Below are positions 1 to 6,033 of a DNA stretch of 6,048 bases, in pieces. The stretch is from the NCBI GenBank assembly GCA_022825185.1, contig JAJDYK010000326.1, forward strand, positions 1-6,048, read 5' to 3'. The notes below the pieces were generated by a model. The model was not told the origin of the DNA, made no database searches, and saw only the letters and a program-made list of their open reading frames with translations. The translations under genes and the position numbers were made by a program. The stretch's first letter is position 1, and every line of letters begins with the position of its first letter. Origin of the DNA: Candidatus Latescibacterota bacterium (GTDB lineage Bacteria > Latescibacterota > UBA2968 > UBA8231).

Positions 1-213
1 GGGCTGTGGCGCACCGGCGGCGCGAGCATCACCGAAACCAAAAAGGGCGACGATATCCTAGGGACGTTCACGCTGCGGACCAGCGACGGCTTCGCCACGG
101 GAATGCAAGTACAAGTGCGCGTGGCCTTCTTCTCGCTAGGACCCAGCTTCTCCGACCGCGACGACTATACGGCCGCGGACCTCAACATGGGCGTGGTGAT
201 CAACGGCGGCTGA
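1..213 (+). CDS. C-terminal fragment of an unrecognised protein (5' end outside window)
   Basis: The frame is open from the first base to a TGA at 211-213, giving 70 codons of a gene that starts upstream. The fragment alternates polar and hydrophobic residues (for example GTFTLRT and MQVQVRVAFFSLG), as expected of beta strands. It ends in a more acidic stretch (SDRDDYTAADL) and then MGVVINGG. There is no membrane segment and no terminal aromatic residue of the kind that marks an outer-membrane barrel. I do not recognise the family; a beta-sandwich domain of a secreted or surface protein is a guess. The reading frame is chosen because its codons are GC-rich at the third position and it runs from the window edge. 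A 73-codon ATG frame at 6-227 overlaps it but gives an Arg/His-rich, low-quality product. The gene ends 10 bases before the tRNA promoter and is not part of the mfd cluster. Confidence 0.6.
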   Translation, partial: GLWRTGGASITETKKGDDILGTFTLRTSDGFATGMQVQVRVAFFSLGPSFSDRDDYTAADLNMGVVINGG

Positions 214-223
214 ACTCGCCTCC

Positions 224-253
224 TTGACGATGTAGCAGGGGATTGCTTATCTT
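224..253 (+). promoter_or_regulatory. Sigma70-like promoter of the tRNA-Ala gene
   Basis: TTGACG at 224-229 matches the -35 consensus at five of six positions. TATCTT at 248-253 matches the -10 consensus at four of six, with an 18-base spacer. Transcription would start near 259-261, leaving a 5' leader of only about five to seven bases before the mature tRNA at 266. The position relative to the tRNA is the main support; no start has been measured. Confidence 0.6.
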
Positions 254-265
254 TTTTCTTCTTGT

Positions 266-341
266 GGGGCTGTAGCTCAGTTGGGAGAGCGCCTGAATGG
301 CATTCAGGAGGTCAGGGGTTCGATTCCCCTCAGCTCCACCA
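266..341 (+). tRNA. tRNA-Ala, anticodon GGC
   Basis: A complete 76-base cloverleaf including the encoded CCA (339-341). The acceptor stem is 266-272 with 331-337, the D arm carries GCTC/GAGC, the anticodon stem is CCTGA/TCAGG, the variable loop is five bases, and the T stem is AGGGG/CCCCT around TTCGATT (319-325). The seven-base anticodon loop (297-303) has GGC at 299-301, reading GCC (and GCU by wobble). Two identity features agree with alanine. The third acceptor pair is G-U (268 with 335), the main determinant for alanyl-tRNA synthetase. The 32-38 pair is A-U (297 with 303), the combination known to tune tRNA-Ala(GGC) on the ribosome. It has its own promoter and terminator, so it appears to be a single-gene unit. 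The overlapping short ORFs here are not real. Confidence 0.98.
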
Positions 342-360
342 TGATAAGCTGTCAGGTAAT

Positions 361-397
361 AAAGGGTTTACGACATGCCGTCGCAGACCCTTTTTTT
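361..397 (+). terminator. Rho-independent terminator of the tRNA-Ala unit
   Basis: AAAGGGT (361-367) pairs with ACCCTTT (387-393). Inside it, CGAC (371-374) pairs with GTCG (380-383) around a five-base loop, giving a stem interrupted by small internal bulges. The run of seven T at 391-397 serves partly as stem and partly as the terminal U tract. It lies 19 bases after the tRNA CCA end and separates the tRNA from mfd. Confidence 0.85.
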
Positions 398-476
398 CGG
401 ATATTCCCAACCGTGAACATGCCCCCTCCGGCTGTTTTCGCCGCACAAATTTCTCTACTAGCACGTTGAAAACAGA
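398..476 (+). other. Leader region of mfd, no clear promoter seen
   Basis: Seventy-nine bases between the tRNA terminator and mfd. Because of the terminator, a promoter for the mfd cluster is expected here, but I found no hexamer pair with acceptable spacing. A small hairpin is possible, with CGGC (429-432) against GCCG (440-443). In the mfd frame a TAG stop at 459-461 rules out any start further upstream. No good Shine-Dalgarno precedes the ATG; the nearest purine run is GAAAACAGA (468-476). Confidence 0.4.
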
Positions 477-3400
477 ATGGATTCAGCCCATTCACTCGAC
501 CACATCGTTCGCCTGACGTCCCAGACGGACCACTTCAAAGAGGTCGTCGCCCGGCTTGCCAATGGACAGCAACACATCCTGTTCCACGGGCTGCCTACGG
601 CCCTAGCCGCGTTTCTCGCCAGCCACATCCGCACAGCCCTCGAACGCCCCGTGCTCATCGTCGCGGCCGACGAGGACCGCGCCGAACAGTGGCGCGACGA
701 TCTCCAGATCATCGCCGGCGAGCAGATGGTCCATTACTTCCCTGCTTGGGACGTTGGAATCTACGACCGGCAGTCCCCGGACCCCGAAATTACCAGCTTG
801 CGCATAGCCGCCGCTGCTCGGCTCATGCGCGGCGAACCAGCCATCGTCGTCGCCCCAGCCTCGGCTCTGCTCGATCCACTAATTCCGCCCCATGCCCTCG
901 AATTGGGCACGGAGATTCTCAAGGTAGGAGAGGAACGCGACCTCGACGCGCTCTGCTCGCACTGGGTCGCCTGTGGCTTTGACCGCGTGGCGGCCATCGA
1001 CGGCATCGGGCAGTTCAGCCTGCGCGGCGGCATCCTCGACATATACCCTTTCGGCGTTGAGCATCCCTACCGCTGCGAGTTCTTCGGCGATGAGATCGAA
1101 TCCATCCGCCACTTCGACGTCAGCACCCAGCGCTCGCTGAGCACCTGCGAAGAGGCTTGGGTGCTACCGGCGCGCGAGGTGCTGCTCGACTCTCCCTTTT
1201 ACGAAGATTACCTCCAGCGAATTGAAGCCGCTGGCGAGACAGAAGCCCTCGCTCCGCTGAAAGATCAGCTAGAGCTAGGTGAATCGCTCGACGGCATTGA
1301 GTGCTATACCTCCCTGCTCTACGGCCGCGACGACGGGCTTTTCGAGTACCTCAAGGAGCCGGTGCTTCTTTTGGAGGAACGCGAGGAAATCGCCGCAGCC
1401 CTCGACAAGGCCCTAGCCAAGCCGCGCCAAGAATACGAGCGGTCGCGGCACAAAGAATCCCTGCTACCCCCGTCGGCACTCCTGCGCGACGGGGATTGGC
1501 TCATCGCGCAGCTAGACAACCGCACCCGGCTTGAACCAGCGCCCTTGGGCCAGCTCGACAACGCTATCCACTTCGAGGCCACAGAGCCGCGCGTCTTTGC
1601 CGGCGAGCGCGCCCTCCTCCAGCAGGAAATCGACCGGCTCGCCACCGAGTCCTACGCCATCCACATCCGCTGCGAGACCAAGGGGCAGGCCAGCCGCTTA
1701 CAGGAAATTTTTGCCGACTGTCCCGAGATCCACTTCGGCCTTGGCTCGCTGCACCGGGGCTTTACCTTTCCGCAAGCCCAGCTAGCCCTGCTCAACGATC
1801 ACGAGATCTTCAGCCGCCAGAAGCGCCGCTACCGCTACCGCCGATTCCGCACAGCCAAATCCATCGCCAACTACGGAGCCTTGCAGCGCGGCGATTTCGT
1901 CGTCCACATCGACCACGGCATTGGCCGCTACTCGGGCATCCGCCGCCTGCGGATCGGCGGACGCGAGCACGATTGCCTCGTCGTGGCCTATCAGGACCAA
2001 GACCGCGTCTTCGTCCCCGTCGAACAACTCGACCGCCTGCGCAAGTATTCCAGCGCCGAAGGCGAAGTGCCCCTGCTCAGCAAGCTGGGCAGTGCCGCTT
2101 GGGAAAAACTCAAGGAGCGCACGCGTGAAGAGATCTTCAAAATGGCCAGCGAGCTGGTACACCTCTACGCCGAGCGCAAGGCCCGGCCCGGCTTCGTGTT
2201 TTCAGCCGATGGTCCTCTGCACCGCGAGCTAGAGGCGGCCTTTCCCTTCCAAGAGACGCCCGACCAGTTGCGCACCATGGAAGAAGTCAAAAAGGACATG
2301 GAAGAGCCGCATCCCATGGATCGCCTAGTCTGCGGCGACGTGGGCTACGGCAAGACCGAAGTCGCCGTGCGCGCTGCCTTCAAGGCCGTCTGCGACCACA
2401 AGCAGACCGCCGTGCTGGTGCCCACCACCATCCTCGCCGAGCAGCACTACCAGACCTTCTCGGAACGCATGGGGCACACCCCAGCGCGCGTCGAGGTGCT
2501 CAGCCGCTTCCGCTCCCCCAAGGAACAGCAGCAGATCCTCCGAGACGTCAAAAACGGCCAAGTCGATGTACTCATCGGCACCCATCGCATCCTCTCCAAG
2601 GACATCCGCTTCCGCGACTTAGGGCTCTTGATCGTCGATGAGGAGCAGCGCTTTGGGGTCCGCCACAAGGAGCGGCTCAAACAGCTCAAACGGCTCGTCG
2701 ATGTGCTGACCCTGACGGCGACCCCGATCCCGCGCACCCTGCACATGTCGATGATGGGCGCTCGGGACATGTCGGTGATCAACACCCCGCCGCAGGACCG
2801 CCTGCCCATCCACACCGAGATTCTAGCTTTTGACGAGAGCCGCATTGCCGAGGCCATCCACCGCGAGGTCGAGCGCGGCGGTCAGGTTTACGTCGTCCAC
2901 AACCGAGTGCAGTCGATTCAGCGGCTCGCGGAATACTTGCAAGACCTGCTGCCACAAGTGCGCTTCGGCGTCGCCCACGGGCAGATGCCCCCTAGGCAGC
3001 TAGAGAAGGTCATGGTCGATTTCTTGGAACGAAAGTACGACTGTTTAGTCTGCACTATGATCATTGAATCGGGTATCGACATCCCTTCGGTCAACACCAT
3101 CATCGTCAACCGCGCCGACGCGCTGGGCCTGAGCCAGCTCTACCAGATCAGAGGCCGGGTCGGCCGCTCCAACGAGCGCGCCTATGCCTATCTGCTGGTA
3201 CCCAAGGGCAAAAGGCTGACCAAGAAAAGCCGCATGCGCCTGCGCGCCATTGAGGAATTCGCCGATTTAGGGTCTGGGTTCAACATCGCCATGCGCGATC
3301 TAGAGATTCGCGGTGCTGGCAACCTAGTCGGGGCGCAGCAACACGGATTTATCGCCGCGGTCGGCTTCGACCTCTACTGCCGCTTGCTCGACGAGGCCAT

Positions 3401-3875
3401 GCGCGAGATCAAGGGCGAGTACTCACCCGACAACCCCGAACCCGAGATAAAAATTGCGGTCTCGGCTTATATGCCAGATGAGTACCTGCACGACCCAGAC
3501 CAAAAGATGGAGTTCTACCAGCGCTTAGCCGACGCCGGTCGCATTGTCGAACTTTTGGATATCCGCGAAGAGCTGCAGGATCGCTTTGGCCGCCTGCCCC
3601 AGCCAGCGCGCTCGCTAATGCACATCATGGAAATCAAGATCATGGCCCGCCAGCTCGGCCTCGCAAGCGTTCAGTTGGAGCAGAGTCGCTTGCGACTCGC
3701 CTTTCCGCCAGACAGGCCAGTCTCACCAGCCGACATCCAGAAGATGGTGGAGCAATGTTCCGCCCAGCTAGACTTCGACTTGGGTGAACAGCTCAAGATC
3801 GAGGTCCGGGTGCCGGGCCGCGACGAGATAGAACGCTTGGAAAAGGCGCGCAATACCCTGGAGGAAATCCTCTGA
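477..3875 (+). CDS. mfd: Transcription-repair coupling factor Mfd
   Basis: Mfd is a cytoplasmic ATP-driven DNA translocase. It pushes on RNA polymerase stalled at lesions, releases it, and recruits UvrA for nucleotide excision repair. The product is 1132 residues (E. coli 1148) and looks complete. Domains in order: a UvrB-like module (about 10-330) with RGGILDIYP at 183-191 and the segment PYRCEFF to STQR at 197-219; its first domain has HGLPTAL where a P-loop would be, so it should not bind ATP, as in the family. A variable linker domain follows. The CarD-like RNA polymerase interacting domain is at about 468-535 (VVHIDHGIGRY and VFVPVEQL). The RecG-like translocase has Walker A GDVGYGKT at 620-627, Walker B DEEQ at 721-724, LTATPIPRT at 746-754, motif VI QIRGRVGRS at 890-898 and the translocation motif MRDLEIRGAG at 939-948. 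The C-terminal autoinhibitory domain starts near 989. ATG 477 is the only usable start after the in-frame TAG at 459. It is the first gene of a four-gene cluster. Confidence 0.98.
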   Translation: MDSAHSLDHIVRLTSQTDHFKEVVARLANGQQHILFHGLPTALAAFLASHIRTALERPVLIVAADEDRAEQWRDDLQIIAGEQMVHYFPAWDVGIYDRQSPDPEITSLRIAAAARLMRGEPAIVVAPASALLDPLIPPHALELGTEILKVGEERDLDALCSHWVACGFDRVAAIDGIGQFSLRGGILDIYPFGVEHPYRCEFFGDEIESIRHFDVSTQRSLSTCEEAWVLPAREVLLDSPFYEDYLQRIEAAGETEALAPLKDQLELGESLDGIECYTSLLYGRDDGLFEYLKEPVLLLEEREEIAAALDKALAKPRQEYERSRHKESLLPPSALLRDGDWLIAQLDNRTRLEPAPLGQLDNAIHFEATEPRVFAGERALLQQEIDRLATESYAIHIRCETKGQASRLQEIFADCPEIHFGLGSLHRGFTFPQAQLALLNDHEIFSRQKRRYRYRRFRTAKSIANYGALQRGDFVVHIDHGIGRYSGIRRLRIGGREHDCLVVAYQDQDRVFVPVEQLDRLRKYSSAEGEVPLLSKLGSAAWEKLKERTREEIFKMASELVHLYAERKARPGFVFSADGPLHRELEAAFPFQETPDQLRTMEEVKKDMEEPHPMDRLVCGDVGYGKTEVAVRAAFKAVCDHKQTAVLVPTTILAEQHYQTFSERMGHTPARVEVLSRFRSPKEQQQILRDVKNGQVDVLIGTHRILSKDIRFRDLGLLIVDEEQRFGVRHKERLKQLKRLVDVLTLTATPIPRTLHMSMMGARDMSVINTPPQDRLPIHTEILAFDESRIAEAIHREVERGGQVYVVHNRVQSIQRLAEYLQDLLPQVRFGVAHGQMPPRQLEKVMVDFLERKYDCLVCTMIIESGIDIPSVNTIIVNRADALGLSQLYQIRGRVGRSNERAYAYLLVPKGKRLTKKSRMRLRAIEEFADLGSGFNIAMRDLEIRGAGNLVGAQQHGFIAAVGFDLYCRLLDEAMREIKGEYSPDNPEPEIKIAVSAYMPDEYLHDPDQKMEFYQRLADAGRIVELLDIREELQDRFGRLPQPARSLMHIMEIKIMARQLGLASVQLEQSRLRLAFPPDRPVSPADIQKMVEQCSAQLDFDLGEQLKIEVRVPGRDEIERLEKARNTLEEIL
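3860..3874 (+). promoter_or_regulatory. Strong Shine-Dalgarno placing the lipoprotein start at CTG 3872
   Basis: GGAGG at 3860-3864, inside the last codons of mfd, lies seven bases before CTG at 3872-3874. That is ideal spacing for initiation. In this frame the open region begins after a TGA at 3785. It holds no ATG, GTG or TTG before GTG 4061, which is far inside the protein. The CTG overlaps the mfd stop as CTGA, a variant of the common ATGA coupling junction. Confidence 0.75.
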
Positions 3876-4693
3876 ACGCACTGCTTGCCATCGCGCTCGC
3901 ACTCGGCGCGCTGCCGGGGTGCGAATCGTCGCGCAGCCGCGACATCGTCGCCCGCGTCGGAGATGCCGAACTCACCGAGAGCGAGATTGCCAGTCAACTC
4001 GCGCCCGACCTCGACGCCGAGCTAGCCGAAGAGGAGCGGGCGCAACTAATCGAGACTTGGGTGCGCCAAGAACTGCTCTATCAGGAAGCGCTCGACCGCG
4101 GGCTCCACCAACAAGCGCGGCTCAAATCGCTCCTAGCGCAGATGGAGCGAGACCTACTAGTGGCGACCTTGCTCGACGCCGAGTTCCAAGACCGTGAACT
4201 CGTCTTCAGCGAGGCCGCAATCCGCCACTACTACGACGAGCATCAGGCCGATTTTCGCCGACAGCACCCCGAGATTAAAGCGCGGCACATCCTCCTGACT
4301 AGCCAGCGCGAGGCCAGCGCCCGGCGTCAAAGCCTGCTGCAGCGCGGCGAGAGTTTTGCCGAGGCGGCTCGCAAGTACTCGCACGATGCCGCCACCCGCA
4401 ACGAAGGAGGCGAGTTGGGCTATTTCTCCGAAGCAGAAAATCCCATCCTGTGGGCCGCGTGCCAAGGACTACCGCTCAAGATCATTTCCGAGCCAGTGCC
4501 GACCGAGTACGGCTATCACCTCATTCAGGTCCTAGAGCACTGCGAGGCTGGCACGGTCCGCGACCTAACACAGGTGCGCTCCCAGATCGTCGAGGCGCTG
4601 GTGCGCCAGCATCATCAATCTCAGCTCGACCAACTCGTCGCCAAACTCAAAAAATCCACAGACTGGGCTATCGCAGCCCCCACCAATCCCTGA
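3872..4693 (+). CDS. Parvulin-type (PpiC/PrsA-like) peptidyl-prolyl isomerase lipoprotein, CTG start
   Basis: Predicted periplasm-facing lipoprotein of 273 residues that would assist folding of exported proteins. Starting at CTG 3872, residues 2-13 are hydrophobic and LPGC (14-17) is a lipobox, with Cys17 to be lipidated and Glu at the next position. The only conventional start, GTG 4061 (residue 64), would delete this signal and part of the chaperone region. Residues 24-130 form a helical SurA_N/PrsA-like segment (DIVARVGDAELTESEI, then AAIRHYYDEH). A parvulin domain spans about 134-222, with ARHILL (137-142), GGELGYF (179-185) and YGYHLIQV (213-220), so the two conserved histidines (139, 216) are present. 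The stretch that normally reads like PEFEEAAFAL is replaced by NPILWAACQGL, so catalysis is uncertain. The signal peptide has no Lys or Arg before its hydrophobic core, which is unusual. It overlaps mfd by four bases and precedes surA by two, implying coupled translation. Confidence 0.85.
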   Translation: MNALLAIALALGALPGCESSRSRDIVARVGDAELTESEIASQLAPDLDAELAEEERAQLIETWVRQELLYQEALDRGLHQQARLKSLLAQMERDLLVATLLDAEFQDRELVFSEAAIRHYYDEHQADFRRQHPEIKARHILLTSQREASARRQSLLQRGESFAEAARKYSHDAATRNEGGELGYFSEAENPILWAACQGLPLKIISEPVPTEYGYHLIQVLEHCEAGTVRDLTQVRSQIVEALVRQHHQSQLDQLVAKLKKSTDWAIAAPTNP

Positions 4694-4695
4694 TT

Positions 4696-6033
4696 ATGCT
4701 ACTGCATTCGCCAACTCGCCTGTTGTTTGCGCTCTGCCTCGCGCTGTGTATCGCGCCGCGCGCAAGGGCCTTGCCCGAACTCATCGACCGCATCGTCGCC
4801 ACCGTTGACAATCACACGATCCTCTGGTCCGAACTCAACTACCGATTGCGCTTTGAGGCCGAGCAGCGCGGGCTGTCAATTTTTGCCGAATCCGAGCAAA
4901 TCACGGCGCTCCGCCGCGAGATCCTCGACGCCATGATCGACGAGCAAGTACTGGTCCTCAAGGCCCAACAGGACAGTATTCAGATCAACCCCTCCGAAGT
5001 AGAGGAAATGCTCGGCCAGCAGTTCCAGATGGCCAAGAGCAGCATGGACGACGGAGAATTCGCGCAGATGCTAGAGCGCGTGGGCTTGAGCGAGCGCCAA
5101 CTCAAGGCCCGCTACCGCAAGGAAATTCGCCATCGCCTGCTCTCGCGCCAGCTCCGCGCCTTTGTCTCGTATCGGGTACACGTCAGCCACCGCGACGTAG
5201 AAGAATTTCTCGTCGCCCACCAAGACACCTTGCCTTCCCAAATCTCGCTCAGCCACATTCTGATCCAGGTTCTTCCCAGCGATGAAGTGCTACAAGCAAA
5301 GCGGGTGCGAGTCGAAGAGATTCAGGCTCTGCTGGACGCTGGCGGCGATTTTGCTACCATAGCCCGCACCCACTCTGAAGATCCCGGCAGCGCCTCGCTC
5401 GGCGGCGACTTGGGCTGTTTCTCGCCTGGGACCTTGGTGCCCGAGTTCGAGGAAGCGGCCTTCGCGCTCAAACCGGGCCAGACCAGCGGGCCGGTCTTGA
5501 GTCCGTATGGCTACCACTTGATACAGGTGCGCGAAAAGCGCGAAGATTCCATCTGCGCCAGCCACATTCTCGTCTTGGCTCAAACCTCGGAAAGCGACCA
5601 AGAGCGGACGCGGGAAACGCTAGAGAATTTGCGCCACCGCGCTCAGAACGGCGAGGAGTTTTCCCAACTCGCCCGCCAGTATTCGGCCAACCCGCAGACG
5701 GCCATGCAGGGCGGTTTCTGGGGCACCTTCCCTAAAAACCAGATCCCCGAATTCCTCCAGCCTTACCTCCGCAATCTCAAGCTGGGCGAGGTCAGCGAAC
5801 CCTTCTTTTTTGACGATGGCGGTCACATCATCAAAATTGACGACGATCAAGCCATAATCGAGGGCCTGATCCGCGAAAGCCGCACCGCCCAAGCCGTGCG
5901 CCAATTAATCGACGAATACCGGCAGCAAATCCACATCGAGGTTCGGCTCGACGAGGAAAACTTGCGCCGACCAGTACAGAATGCGACTGGATATCTTTCT
6001 GAAGAACACGGGGCTGATCAAGCAGCGCAGTGA
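4696..6033 (+). CDS. surA: SurA-like periplasmic chaperone with two parvulin domains
   Basis: Soluble periplasmic chaperone that carries unfolded outer-membrane proteins towards the BAM complex. The product is 445 residues (E. coli SurA 428). A cleavable signal peptide covers 1-25 (Arg8, a Leu/Ala-rich core, then ARA before Leu26). The SurA_N helical chaperone module is at about 26-175, beginning ELIDRIVATVDNHTILWSEL. Parvulin domain 1 is at about 183-280: SHILIQV (186-192), GGDLGCF (236-242), VPEFEEAAFAL and YGYHLIQV (271-278). Parvulin domain 2 is at about 286-383: ASHILVL from 288, GGFWGTF (339-345) and GGHIIKI. A C-terminal helix follows, as in SurA. Domain 1 keeps the full canonical signature while domain 2 is degenerate. 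ATG 4696 is preferred because it immediately precedes the signal peptide; the frame is open further upstream (GTG at 4450), but that would bury the signal. No Shine-Dalgarno is visible, so initiation probably depends on ribosomes finishing the lipoprotein gene. The last 17 codons overlap the S4 gene. Confidence 0.93.
   Translation: MLLHSPTRLLFALCLALCIAPRARALPELIDRIVATVDNHTILWSELNYRLRFEAEQRGLSIFAESEQITALRREILDAMIDEQVLVLKAQQDSIQINPSEVEEMLGQQFQMAKSSMDDGEFAQMLERVGLSERQLKARYRKEIRHRLLSRQLRAFVSYRVHVSHRDVEEFLVAHQDTLPSQISLSHILIQVLPSDEVLQAKRVRVEEIQALLDAGGDFATIARTHSEDPGSASLGGDLGCFSPGTLVPEFEEAAFALKPGQTSGPVLSPYGYHLIQVREKREDSICASHILVLAQTSESDQERTRETLENLRHRAQNGEEFSQLARQYSANPQTAMQGGFWGTFPKNQIPEFLQPYLRNLKLGEVSEPFFFDDGGHIIKIDDDQAIIEGLIRESRTAQAVRQLIDEYRQQIHIEVRLDEENLRRPVQNATGYLSEEHGADQAAQ

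Noticed and set aside
234..260. Possible terminator for the upstream gene (AGCA/TGCT hairpin before a T-rich run at 251-260)
   Set aside because: The stem is only four base pairs with one G-C-poor flank, and the same bases serve better as the tRNA promoter spacer and -10 region.
266..397. tRNA 3' end as an attachment site of an integrated element
   Set aside because: No integrase gene and no second copy of the tRNA 3' end is visible in the window, and the downstream genes are housekeeping genes.
262..516. Short ORFs across the tRNA (262-516 and 281-469)
   Set aside because: They read through the tRNA-Ala cloverleaf and its terminator, and have no protein-like pattern.
477..1460. A functional ATP site in the UvrB-like part of Mfd
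   Set aside because: The expected P-loop position reads HGLPTAL with no GKT. This loss is normal for Mfd and not a defect.
1782..2162. 126-codon minus-strand ORF inside mfd
   Set aside because: It is a reverse-strand shadow of a GC-rich gene: it lies opposite the conserved RNA polymerase interacting domain and has no independent signals. The other long antisense frames are the same.
2631..2642. DEEQ instead of the E. coli DEEH in Mfd motif II
   Set aside because: DEEQ is found in many bacterial Mfd proteins, for example in Firmicutes, so it is not unusual.
4061..4693. Starting the parvulin lipoprotein at GTG 4061
   Set aside because: It removes the lipobox and half of the helical chaperone segment, and the coding frame is continuous with good codon use back to 3872, where a strong Shine-Dalgarno is found.
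4450..4695. Extending the surA-like protein upstream to GTG 4450
   Set aside because: The extra 82 residues are Arg/Pro-rich and overlap the lipoprotein gene in another frame. They would put a clear signal peptide in mid-protein. ATG 4696 fits the signal and the family length.
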